From contig OZ035960.1 of assembly GCA_964034945.1 (NCBI GenBank), positions 45,204,502 through 45,268,501 of the forward strand: 64,000 nucleotides of DNA. The letters are read 5' to 3'. Positions 54,715 through 64,000 of the stretch are shown one piece after another. Numbering within the stretch: position 1 is the first letter of the stretch; each line of letters begins with the position of its first letter. The DNA is from Chrysopilus asiliformis. Its lineage: Eukaryota > Arthropoda > Insecta > Diptera > Rhagionidae. Made by a program: the position numbers and the translations under genes. The notes beneath the pieces were generated by a model. The model was not told the DNA's origin. It saw only the letters and a list, made by a program, of their open reading frames with translations, and made no database searches.

Positions 54715-55905
54715 AAATATAAAGGTGTTTATTGAACTATTCTTATTGGCTTTTTTTCTGCCGTTTGACGTTTTTTTTTGGTTCCTCAGTCAGGATTTTG
54801 ATTTGCTATTTTTGGCAAATTTTTATCACTTGTGATTAAAAAACTACTATGAAACTGCAAATCGAGCGCTGCAAATTGTTTTCCGAGAAAATTTCACCGT
54901 TTTTGCGTTAATTTTCACGAAAAATAATAAGCGAACGTGGTGTTTGGGGCTAAAACACCATCTACCAAATGGATGGAAGGAAAAGAACGACAATGAAATT
55001 TCCTTGGTCGAATTCGATAATTTTGCGTGTGCGGCTGGCTAGTTTTGTCTCGTTCTAATAAATGGAATTCTCCGAAGGCACATGAAACAAATATAGGAAA
55101 CATATGGGTTTTGGTTTGTGCCTGAGCTTTTTTAATTCGTATTGCATTGGAATATCACCCACTTTGATATTATTTCTGGCTGTCTATCCCATTGAACTAA
55201 ACAAGCCATTCTAATCACGAAAATACAACCAATGGGCGCTCTTGACACAGCTAGAGAGCCTATAATTTAGAGTGCAGAGAGACGTGACATGGCCGCCGAG
55301 CTTAAAAACAAGCGAAACACTTTTAAAATTTGATTCATTATTACAAATAATCTTTATTTTGCAAAAATAGTTGAAATCGGTTTATATAAGTAAAAAATTC
55401 ATGTCGGATGTATCAAAAAATTTGGAAAGTCGCCGTTGTTTTAATAAATTGGAAAATTGTCTACAAACTGTTCTAATCTGGACAAAAAACTGTTTTAACT
55501 GGCCTAATAGACTGTTGTAATTGGAGTTAATAAACTTTCCGACTCAGTAGGACCGTATATTAACTCTTTGATGTTATAGTTTTAAATATAGTTTTACTAG
55601 TAAAATCATGACGATTAAAGCCGTCACGAAATATATGAGTTTATATGGTTTATGTGTTTGGTGTCCCTTCAGAACTGCAAAATATTGTCGTAGCGTCGAT
55701 ACAAATGTACAGAAAAAGAAATTATCCCTAGAAATGTTGATTTTCTTTCCTTTTTAGCGATTCCCCGAACACTACGATATGTGAAAAAGTGGTGTCCGCG
55801 AAAGAGGGTAATGGACGAATGACTACTTTCATAAGACATTATCTATTTATAATCACTTAGTTGCCATAACCGTTGGGGGGTTAACGACAATGTAATCATT
55901 AATAA
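54715..55905. other. 5' flank of DNAJC7 and intergenic DNA
   Basis: The part next to exon 1 (54715 to about 55000) should hold the minus-strand 5' UTR and promoter. I could not fix a TATA or initiator. The rest shows no recognised feature. Confidence 0.4.
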
Positions 55906-57122
55906 ATGGGGTGTTCAGAACTGAAGTGGATCAAGTCCATAAAATCAAATATTGAGAAATCAAGCATTGGAAATTCAATATTACTGTTAATTCACAAATT
56001 AATACCTTGAAAAAATAACAACACCAATTGATATTTTAGAGTCTATATTTTACCATGACTAATTAACAGAATATAGTGGGGTGATGTTGTAATTGATAAA
56101 TGAAATAGTTTCAAAAAAAATGGACTTGAACCATTACTGCACTGAAAACAAATTTAATTTCCATCAACTGGCTTGGCTCATCATGCCATTCATCGTTATC
56201 ACTGTGAGCATCGCTACGGCAGTTTTGTCTAGTCGTTCCTTCAATGGGTAAATTTTTAAAAAAATTGTGATAAATTGGCGGCACATATGGAAGAAGATTT
56301 TTCATGTCCTACTTTTTAGATGCGGTTACATTGCGTCTGGATGTATACAGTAAATTCTGTTGAATGCTGTGGAGGGTCAAAATTGGTCTGCTTACAATAT
56401 TTTTGGCTAAATTTGTTTCTTTAAAGGGAAAGTCCTCGTTCATGGTTGTCTTGAATTTAAAAGATAGAGGCCATTTTCTTTCAAGACGCAACCATCTGAT
56501 TTCTAACTAGTTTTTTTCGGTTTGTAATAGTTTTTTTTCGGTTTGTTATTACATTTTCTAATTCTTTTGTTGAATAGAAGTCTTCTCTTTTCATTGTAAT
56601 GACACGAAATTTCGACTCCTTTCTCTTCGCATTTTCTGCAATTTGCATCCAGTCTTGAGGAGAAAAGATATGTGAAGTTTGTCGGCTTAACTTCTCAATT
56701 AAACCAAAGTCAGCGTCGTTTGGTAGATACGAATGACCTGACACCAAAATTTTGAGGTTTATTCCCTGATCTGATACTAATTTCAGCAAAACTAGCGACA
56801 TCTTAATATTTCTATTTTGGCCTGTACATGAGTCGGAATACAAAATAATATGTTTATGAGTTGCAGCATAATCTTTTAGATACTTCATTTAAAGGACAAT
56901 GGCAAGAAAATTCCGTTAATGGACTTGATTCATTTCTGCACTGAAAATAATTTTTTTTTTGTCAGTTACCAATTTAAATACAGCTTACTATTACCGTTAC
57001 GCAACAAGGGGAACTCACAAAAAAAAGTTATAGAATAAACTAATATTATTAAGCACTTTAACATCATAATATGGAAAATTTCAAAAAGTGGAGTTGATCC
57101 ACTTCAATTCTGAACACCACAT
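55906..57122. mobile_element. 1.2-kb inverted-repeat element carrying a DUF7869-type relic
   Basis: The left end GGTGTTCAGAACTGAAGTGG continues to ATCAAGTCCA. The reverse complement of the right end reads GGTGTTCAGAATTGAAGTGG, then ATCAACTCCA, with 2 mismatches in about 30 bp. AT lies outside both ends if the termini are taken as GGGGTG/GTGGTG, so a 2-bp duplication is possible. A direct repeat of the form ATGGACTTGA..CTGCACTGAAAA lies inside each shoulder (56122 and 56918). The gap between the shoulders is filled by a broken minus-strand gene. Confidence 0.7.
56156..56888 (-). pseudogene. DUF7869-type protein, broken C-terminal part
   Basis: Minus-strand translation gives HIILYSDSCTGQNRNIKMSL, then LVSGHSYLPNDADFGLIEK, then HIFSPQDWMQIAENAKRKES. 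These are the metal-binding-looking 'SDSCxGQNRN' and 'GHSYxPNDxDFGxIE' blocks of the DUF7869 family, found in many insect repeat-derived proteins. A one-base frameshift near 56485 separates this from RLERKWPLSFKFKTTMNEDF. An in-frame TAG then precedes MKNLLPYVPPIYHNFFKNL, the usual C-terminal 'LLPYIPPIHHxF' block. The N-terminal half is absent. It lies between inverted repeats and is probably non-functional. Confidence 0.75.
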
Positions 57123-57129
57123 ATCAAAA

Positions 57130-57300
57130 TTCAGTGAAATCATTCCTTCTCCCTTCCCCATACAAATTAAATATTCCTATTTTCTCGAAAACGGTGCTTC
57201 GTATCGAAAAATTTATGCAAGCAAAATGTGTTTAAAATATGCTTTTACATATCCCTTTCATACATCAAAATCCCATCGGACCCCTCACCCGCATAACTGA
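57130..57300 (-). repeat. dispersed repeat family D, reverse copy
   Basis: Minus-strand match to 6290-6430 and 6722-6850. It shows the CCCTTCCCCATACAAATT start, TTCTCGAAAACGGTGC, TATCGAAAAATTTATGC, and CATACATCAAAATCCCATCG. Diverged. Confidence 0.55.
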
Positions 57301-57410
57301 AATTGTTTGAAATTTTGTCTGTTCTCATATAAAAAAACATTTTATTTTTATTGCTTAACATAAGGAATAAGGCACCATAGCAATTCAATTATTTACATCA
57401 AAAATTTTAT

Positions 57411-60400
57411 TCAAGCAATATACGTAAAGACTCTTTTGTCATCGGGATCACGTTTCATATACTCTTTAATTATTAAGATTTCGATCCTCGCCTTTATCAT
57501 TTTCGGTTGGGCCGTAAATCTTCCTTGTAAAAGTGTTGTAACTTCCGAAATCAGTAGTTGTAGCTGCAAGCAAATTAGAGTTACATATTTTTAAGTAATA
57601 TTTTTATAACATATTTTTTCGAAATTTCCGGAACCAGGAATTTATTAAATGTGTGTGTAATTTTTTATTCGTTTCAACCCAAAATAATATCTAATGAATA
57701 TATTTTCATTACTTACAGTTATTCTTTGACGGCTCTTCATTACTCTAACAAGAGCAGCATCAACTTCGAATTCCCGATTCTTAGCAATGTGGTTATCGAG
57801 TTTTTCTTTTTCAGCATCTAAATCTGTCTTTTTTGTTGCCATTTTTACTTTTACTCTGAAAAAAAATAACGTTGATAATAAGAAACGTGAAAAAATCACT
57901 TCTTTTAGATTTACCTTTTATGTGATGATGAGAACTTCTCATTAATAGAAAATGCGTCTAATTCTTTATATTCGGCAGTGGTATTTGTTGAAAGCAGGAT
58001 TCGATGTCCTGGTCTTGTCAGAGATCTAAGTTCCCTCTTTAAATTTTCAACTGAAATCCCAGATTCCAGTTTTAGTTCCTCGAAAGTGAATTTATCTTTT
58101 TTGTTGAAGAGTAGCAAAATGCACATCTAATTAAAAAAAAAGTGTGTTTAAAAAAAATAATATTATTAAAAACTATCGATCGAAATACCGATGCTTACGT
58201 AAGATTTTTGTTTATTGTTTCATGTTCCACCGTATCAAAAAATAAAATTTCAAAGAAAAAACAAATTAGAATAATTTTAGTGCATTCAAACTCGCAGAAT
58301 CGGAGGAATTTCGTGAAGAATTGAGAAAATTCAAAATTGTAGTGTTGGTAAGTGCGAACGACTTTTCCATGCATTAAAATTTATTTCTTCCGGAGTCACG
58401 AAAATCAGACCTCGAAAGTTTCCAGAATCAGCTTTTCAGAATGTCTCTAGCGTTTTTCCTGCTATTCGCTAAGGCTTGTTAAATTTATTTATTTATATAT
58501 TGACGCGGCAAGAGTTCAGTTTAGCGACAATGACGCTACAAATTTTTCCTGTATAGTGAGGGGTAGAGAGAAGCATCACCTATCCAAAGTGGTTATTTTT
58601 AGCCGTCGCTCGCCCGCCTTGCCCCTTCCAGAGGTCCCTAAACTTTGTAATAAACTTTTTTCTGGGGGGTGGTAGGGGGGTGTTTGGTACCTTTATATTT
58701 GCCACAATTTGTTCTTTTATTGTTATCCACTATCTTGTACTGTTATTGAGATATTTTCATTAAAAAGAGTAAATTTTTGTGAATGTCGTGCAAACTAATG
58801 GTTTTTTGAAAAAATAGTTAAATGAAGAATTAAAGATATTGAAATTCTCCACATTTTTTTTGCTTTTACTGTAAATCGATTTTTTTACCGTTATCGAGAT
58901 ATTTCAGATTTTGTAAAATAAAAATTCATATTTTTATATAAATTAAAATGTTATTCGTCGGGTTATAGAGTAAATTGTGCACAAACATAGTTCGCATAAG
59001 AAAGTCTTGTGCTGTTCACATCAGACATATTTTTTATAAATAAAAAAACATTTTTTGTTGCATTTTGCTTAGCCGAATTTGAGCAATTTTTGAGGCTGCC
59101 GTGGGACCCACCGGTGGTTCCCATGCACACTTGATTCTGTTTTATCTCAGCACATTTAATACAGTTTAGTAATAATTTTATTTTCATATGGTGGCAGCCA
59201 AAGTGTTAATAAAAATAGGGGCTACTTTATTTTAGGGCAAACTTTAGTACGATTGCGGCTTTTTATCTAAGCTTTTTACTTTCTTCTACGGAGTATAATA
59301 AAGTATTGTATTCATGAAAAATTTCGACCTCTTAATTTTGCCTAAAAAACATTTCCCGATCACTCCTGAGTCGATTGGAGTCATATTAAAAAAATGTCGT
59401 TCTGTCTGTCTGTCAGTCTGTCTGTCAGTCTGTCAGTCTGTCAGTCTGTGTACAAGATTTCTCAAAAACTAATAGAGCTAGCGCCATGAAATTTTATAGG
59501 CATGTTGGGTCCTGAAATGGGACGATCCTATCAACTTTTGGTGGAAATCCGTTAACCGGAAGTATCCAAAATGGCGGTTTTTCAAAAATCGCAATTTCGT
59601 TTTTCTCGATTTACTCCCAAACTACGCGTTTTTTAGTGGCCTCAAGTATGACAAAACTTGGAGAAAATAAAATTTCCCACACTTTTGTCTTTAGCTATAA
59701 CTCGATATCTCAACCTGTTATCGAAATAAACCGTTATTTCCAAAAAAAAACAGTTTTTTGCGATTATCTCGAAAATTAACGGGTTTTTGCTGACTGAATG
59801 TCTGAAGTGAATTAATGAGAATGGCATTCTGCACAATTTTGTTTCTTACCGTTATCCGTTATCTTTTACCGTTATTGAGATATTTTCATCATATTTTTGA
59901 TTTGTCGAAACCGTTAGTTTGCAAATTATTCGCAAAAAATCATATTTTTGCGAATAATTTGCAAACTAACGGTTTTTCGACAAATCAGTTAAAAGAATAA
60001 TTAAAGATGTTAACATTTTCTATATTTTTGCCATTTACCGTAAATTGATATCTTTTACAGTTCTCAAGTTATCTCAAATTTGGTACGTTTTTGATATTTT
60101 TGGATGAACCAACAATTTATTGGGAGGTTGTATTGGGTTGTATTGACAATACGACAGGGCTATAACGTAAATTGCACAGGGTTGTAGATTTTGTAGAAGA
60201 AAGTTTTGTGTTGACCACAACTGATATTTATTATAGTTATCGATTTGAATTAGAAATTAATTTTCATAAGGCTTTACCACTAGTGGGTTTGCCCTCAAAT
60301 AAGTATTTCTCATTATCCACTAGATTATTTGCCGTGCCCACTGCTATATCCCAAACTTCTAGAGCGACTTCGATTCGATTTTTATTAGTTGATAGGTCGT

Positions 60401-62630
60401 TTTTGCACGAAGTCGAAGACTGAAGGATACTCGATGCCGAAAGTTTAGTGAGTCGGCTGTCGATACGAGAACTCTCAATGGTAGTGAGCTACCTAGTATT
60501 TTCGGTGTATGATACGCATTTGCTACTAAACCTATTTCTAATATAGAATATTGAAATTTGAACAAACTATTTTATTGTGAAAAAAGTAAAATGGAATTTT
60601 TAAATAAGTAAAATTGCCACTGCCTTTTCACTTTCCACATACAAATGGAAATTGTTTTTGTGATTTTTTGGAAAATGGTCGCTCGTATCGTAAAAAATTT
60701 ATCATTTTCAAAGTTATCATATCTGACGATTGTCTCTCCTAACAATGGTGGTCTTTCTGATATTTATTAATCAAAATTTAATCTTTCGAACTAAATTCTA
60801 GAGACTGAATATTGAATCCAATAAAAAATAAACATAATTACCTGTCTGGTGCTCACATCAAATATATAACTACGTGCATTTAAATTTACTGTTGAAGAAG
60901 CGTCTTGTATTTTTTTAAATTTGCAGCCTACATGTGCATTTCCTAGGAACAAACAGTATTTAAAAAAAATATAAGTTAAAATAAAGCTACAAAATTCAAA
61001 CTGTGCTAAACAAACCTAACTGTGATAATAAATCAAGTTTTCGACCATTATGCATTTTGAGGTAGCAACGTTTAAACGCGTTAAACGCAAATTCCGACGT
61101 TGGTGGTAATGTCACTATTTCGTTCACCTGAAAAATAGTAAAACACTTAGATTTGATTCGGAATAGACCATTCTGTCCTACTAGTAGACACAAATCATTA
61201 CGCATTAAAACCAATACGCCAAATTATTTTACTTACCGAACATGGCCACAAACCGCTAGTTATAACAGTCACAGTTAAATCTATGCCGGCTAAAGATAGC
61301 TCTTCCCTATTTCTGTAGCCATCAAATACTTCCAGATGAGTGTTTGCTATTTCAATGTCGGTTAACATTCTCTCTAACTTGTGGGTGTACGACGTGCCAC
61401 ATTCATTCTGAAAATTTCATTTAAATATGCGAACGAATTGAAAAAAAAAATAATAAAATAAAACCTTTAATTGTGAAATGATGTATTTTTCACGCTCATT
61501 TGTTGTCGTCTTTCGAAGTAAACGTTTTGCCATATAGTCTCTATAATGGATTTCAAATATGTCCTTTTCAGACAATTGTATAAATATGGTCAGGGCCTTT
61601 TTCATTAACACTTCTTTCTCATTTTCGGTGTCCTACAAAAATTGTGAATTTAAAACAAATCAATCACACAGACAGACATTAGAGTGTTTTTTGAATAAAT
61701 TGGTGTTGCTGATACCAAATCCGGCAGTGATTTGGCTCGATCAGGTCTAGTTTTTGAGATATCCAGGCTGGTTTATTTACATCCATAAATGTTTCAATCA
61801 ATTTATAAACCTTCATATCTTAAAAACTACGACTAATCCAGTTAAACCACTATCAGATTCGGTATAAATTCGAGTAGGTATAATTTCGAGAACACCAAAA
61901 AAGGGTGTTTTGTCGGCTTGTGTAAATTTTTAGTGCAACAATATAACTCTATGGTTTAGATCTCGATTCCACTCAAAAAAAAAACTCGCAGAAATTTTGC
62001 TCTCAGCGTCTCACTCCGAAAGTAGACACGTCTAAAGTATGACTCTCCGCTAGCAAAACTTCCACAAGTTTTTTTTTCCTGTGGAGCTAGCAAACCTCAA
62101 TCTATATTCAAGTAACTTTCAGTAAAAATCTTTCTTCTAAAACTTACATTTTTAATCAATAATGTATGAAAGAATTCAGCCAAATACTGCGGTATTTTAG
62201 AATTGGCATTCAACGACAAAACAAATTTCTCCTCAATGAATTTCTTGAGCGCTTCATCTGAATTTAAGCAATCCCGATTAATCTCTTCGTATCGATCTCG
62301 AATTTTTGTTAAATCCTCAACCATATTTGTTGCACTTGTATTGTTTGTACAATCGACGATTGCTTTCATTTCGGTTTCGAAAAAATCTTCAATTCTTTTT
62401 ATAAATAATCTCTCCTCGGCCGGTATTTTACTTTTTTTGATTTGATTGTAAGTTAAACTAATTTCGTCTTTGGCAGCGATTTTTACAAGATGTTGCAGAC
62501 CATTTTCCATTGCCAATATTTGGGATAGACAATCTGAAAACATCACTTTTTCAACAACATTTAAAATTTTCGCGCAAGTTTTTGGAAGTAAATATCTTGC
62601 GGCGCGCATCTTCTCTTCATGTAGTTTTTC
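57411..62630 (-). CDS. cullin-3-like ubiquitin ligase scaffold (divergent, N-terminus not seen)
   Basis: Cullin-3 bridges BTB substrate adaptors to RBX1 and the E2. Eight minus-strand exons read in one frame: 62630-62148, 61632-61465, 61407-61237, 61127-61016, 60942-60842, 58126-57915, 57855-57717, 57563-57411. Together they are 1539 bp, 513 codons including the stop. Landmarks in order: LLPKTCAKILNVVEKVMFSD (cullin repeats); EKDIFEIHYRDYMAKRLLR and NECGTSYTHKLERMLTDIEI (cullin homology/RBX region); LTVTVITSGLWPCS; MCILLLFNKKDKFTFEELK; the neddylation segment ALVRVMKSRQ with its Lys; and the winged-helix tail ending KRVFTYIA. Exon order and the Y-x-A end fit CUL3 best, but identity is far lower than for a true insect CUL3, so I call it a paralogue. 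About 250 N-terminal residues that hold the BTB-binding surface are absent from 62631-64000. The 61464/61465 donor (AAAG|GTTTTA) is weak. Confidence 0.88.
58690..59045 (+). repeat. dispersed repeat family A, partial copy A6
   Basis: Right half only: GTTATCCACTATCTTGTACT, TTATTGAGATATTTTCATTA, CAAACTAATGGTTTTTTGA, ending GCATAAGAAAGTCTTGTGCT and CACATCAGACATATT. It lies in the cullin intron between exons at 60842 and 58126. Confidence 0.7.
59274..60229 (+). repeat. dispersed repeat family A, copy A7
   Basis: Full-length copy from ACTTTCTTCTACGGAGTATA to GAAAGTTTTGTGTTGACCAC and AACTGATATTT, nearly identical to A3 in reverse. It has about six CAGTCTGT units. It carries a private inverted duplication at 59899-59986. 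It sits in the 2.7-kb cullin intron. Confidence 0.88.
59899..59986. repeat. copy-specific palindrome inside family A copy A7
   Basis: GATTTGTCGAAACCGTTAGT at the left is mirrored by ACTAACGGTTTTTCGACAAATC (split here as ACTAACGG and TTTTTCGACAAATC) at the right, with arms of about 42 bp. A1 and A3 have only one arm. Confidence 0.8.
61633..62147 (-). other. cullin-3-like intron
   Basis: 515-bp intron with a GTAAGT donor (62147) and a TTTTTGTAG acceptor (61633). No repeat family recognised. Confidence 0.6.
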
Positions 62631-62868
62631 CTGAAACAGAAAAATTCGTAGCAATTAATATGATTTCGATTTTTCAGGTTTTAATACCATTCTTAAATTA
62701 AAAAGTTTTGTCAAAAAGACAACAATTACTGTAACGTATTTTATGGAACTAATTTATCAAAAATTTTCAATGCCATGCTTCGAAAGTTCAGTTAAATTGG
62801 CTCTGCCCTGTTTATCACAAATTTTACAATAACAAAAATGATCGCCTTTGCTACTTCTCCTAAAGTAA

Positions 62869-63203
62869 GGGCCACATTTATCAGTTTTCTATCAGTCGCA
62901 ACTGTTACAGTACTCGTCAGTTTTCCATCAGTTTTTTACATCTAGTTAAGCGTTTACATCTATCAGTTGCGACTCACAGTTTTTTGTGAAAAGTTTCTAT
63001 TCATTTTGATTGCAGAATTCAAACAGTGAGGATGAATAATGAAGAGAGAGCGTGTTTATGCATTATTATTGCATTAAGTTCAAAAAATAAATTTTGATTC
63101 TGTTCTGATGCGATACGACTGACGCGACTGACGCGAACGGTTACACCAATCACTTTCGCATCAGTTTCCCAGAAACTGATGGAAAACTGATAGATGTGTG
63201 CCC
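62869..63203. mobile_element. 335-bp Harbinger-like MITE
   Basis: GGGCCACATTTATCAGTTTT at the left and, reverse-complemented, GGGCACACATCTATCAGTTT at the right. TAA lies outside the left end and TAC outside the right end. Sub-terminal CATCAGTTT and CTATCAGTT words repeat many times. Non-coding. Confidence 0.75.
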
Positions 63204-63379
63204 TACTTAAGCCATTAAGCAAATTTTTTTTTCTTGAAAATCTGGAAATATTAGATAGCTTGCGTACAAGGATTTTTAAGTCTGTGGTTTTCCGTGACGG
63301 GAGAAAAAAAACTGTGGATTTGGATTGAAGTACTGTATATCTTTAAAATGGGTCTAATGACTCTAAAACAAGGAAATTA

Positions 63380-63618
63380 CTTTAAAATTAATCTCCCTGC
63401 AGACAAGGCACACAGAAAACCGCCAAAAAGGTACGAAGATGCAGAATTGCAAGCATTGTTGGGCGAGGATGATGCGCAAACACAAAAACAACTCGCAGAG
63501 CAATTAGGCGTTAGACAACAAGCTGTTTCTAATCGCCTACGAGTCATGGGAAATATTCAGAAGGTCGGCAGATGGGTACCATATGAGTTGAACGAGAAGC
63601 GGATGAAGAGGAAAACAT
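63380..63618 (+). pseudogene. mariner transposase helix-turn-helix fragment
   Basis: Plus-strand translation RKPPKRYEDAELQALLGEDD, then AQTQKQLAEQLGVRQQAVSN, then RLRVMGNIQKVGRWVPYELN is the second helix-turn-helix and WVPHEL block of a mariner transposase. Conservation is good up to EKRMKRK, where family B sequence begins and stops the frame. The first helix-turn-helix and the catalytic domain are absent. An ATG at 63294 extends the frame with unrelated residues. Confidence 0.85.
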
Positions 63619-64000
63619 AACAAAAGCTATAATTGCCAATCTGGCAATTATTGAAAACCCGTATGGTGATATTCGTATCATAATTTGAGCAGTTGTACCA
63701 AAATTCCACTTTGAAGTCAAACTTTCCAATAAGATTTTTTAAAATTTATTCCAATCGGATTTTGATGTATGGGAGTTTTATGTAGAATCATATCCTAAAT
63801 AATTTTTGTTCTTGGACTTTTTTGATAACATGCACCGTTTTTGAGATATTCACAAAAAACGATTTCGTTCGTATGGGGGGTACCCCCCCTAATGGTCCAT
63901 TTTTGCCCATTAACGAACTTAGCCTCGCATTTTACGAAAAACGAATCTGCGCGAAATTTCAAGTCTCTAGCTCAATCCGTGCGCCCGCAATCCGCGCCAC
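63618..64000 (+). mobile_element. repeat family B, copy B3 (runs off the window)
   Basis: Matches B1 from ATAACAAAAGCTATAATTGC, ACCCGTATGGTGATATTCG and TATGGGGGGTACCCCCCC to CGTGCGCCCGCAATCCGCG. The right end is outside the window. It interrupts the mariner fragment. Confidence 0.8.

Noticed and set aside
59274..60229. Family A as a classic terminal-inverted-repeat transposon
   Set aside because: The shared sequence continues about 26 bp past the supposed right repeat in all copies and no target duplication fits, so I left the class open.

Overview
This window is AT-rich, intron-containing eukaryotic DNA, almost certainly from an insect and perhaps a fly or gnat. The insect call rests on mariner, hAT, piggyBac and PIF/Harbinger-type elements, I/RTE-type LINE scraps, a Penelope-like element, and conserved animal genes split by GT-AG introns. 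I could not place the species. Genes are sparse; most of the 64 kb is transposon debris and unassigned non-coding sequence.

Recognisable host genes. (1) A minus-strand DNAJC7 (TPR2) co-chaperone has a large TPR+J-domain exon at 45030-46321. A phase-compatible first exon lies at 54617-54714 across an 8.3 kb intron packed with nested elements; the short last exon was not found. (2) A minus-strand, strongly divergent cullin-3-like gene spans 57411-62630. Eight exons join into 513 codons ending in a stop; the N-terminal cullin repeats are missing, either beyond the window or lost. (3) A minus-strand first coding exon at 18888-20007 encodes a disordered Pro/His/Gln-rich protein I cannot name. (4) A plus-strand ORF or last exon at 38943-39740 encodes a Ser/Pro/Tyr-rich protein I cannot name. 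A small ORF at 10072-10314 is a weak candidate.

Layout. 0-4.6 kb: mariner relic, possible MITE, two LINE tails with (TAA)n and GA-rich tracts. 6-8 kb: repeat family D and a MITE. 11.5-14 kb: hAT element with an exact 8-bp target duplication, with family A nested in it, then family C and a piggyBac-type MITE. 17-20 kb: Harbinger-type element with a MADF-like remnant, then the Pro/His-rich exon. 22-27.3 kb: family C, an element with TA duplications, a mariner 3' end, and a family A copy whose 8-bp motif has grown to about 1.6 kb. 30-32.5 kb: MITEs. 33.2-37.8 kb: a Penelope-like element in a head-to-head partial duplex, with hammerhead-like motifs and a 13-bp target duplication, itself inside a 36-bp inverted-repeat element. 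38-44.9 kb: pogo-type micro-elements, the Ser/Pro-rich ORF, a MITE with 48-bp perfect inverted repeats, and a Harbinger-like remnant split by family A. 45-54.7 kb: DNAJC7. 55.9-57.1 kb: an inverted-repeat element carrying a broken DUF7869-type gene. 57.4-62.6 kb: the cullin. 62.9-64 kb: a MITE, a mariner helix-turn-helix fragment and family B.

No operons, CRISPR arrays, rRNA or tRNA genes were seen. The most notable items are the Penelope-like composite with its ribozyme-like motifs, the transposon-borne DUF7869 relic, the divergent cullin-3 paralogue, and the satellite born inside a dispersed repeat.
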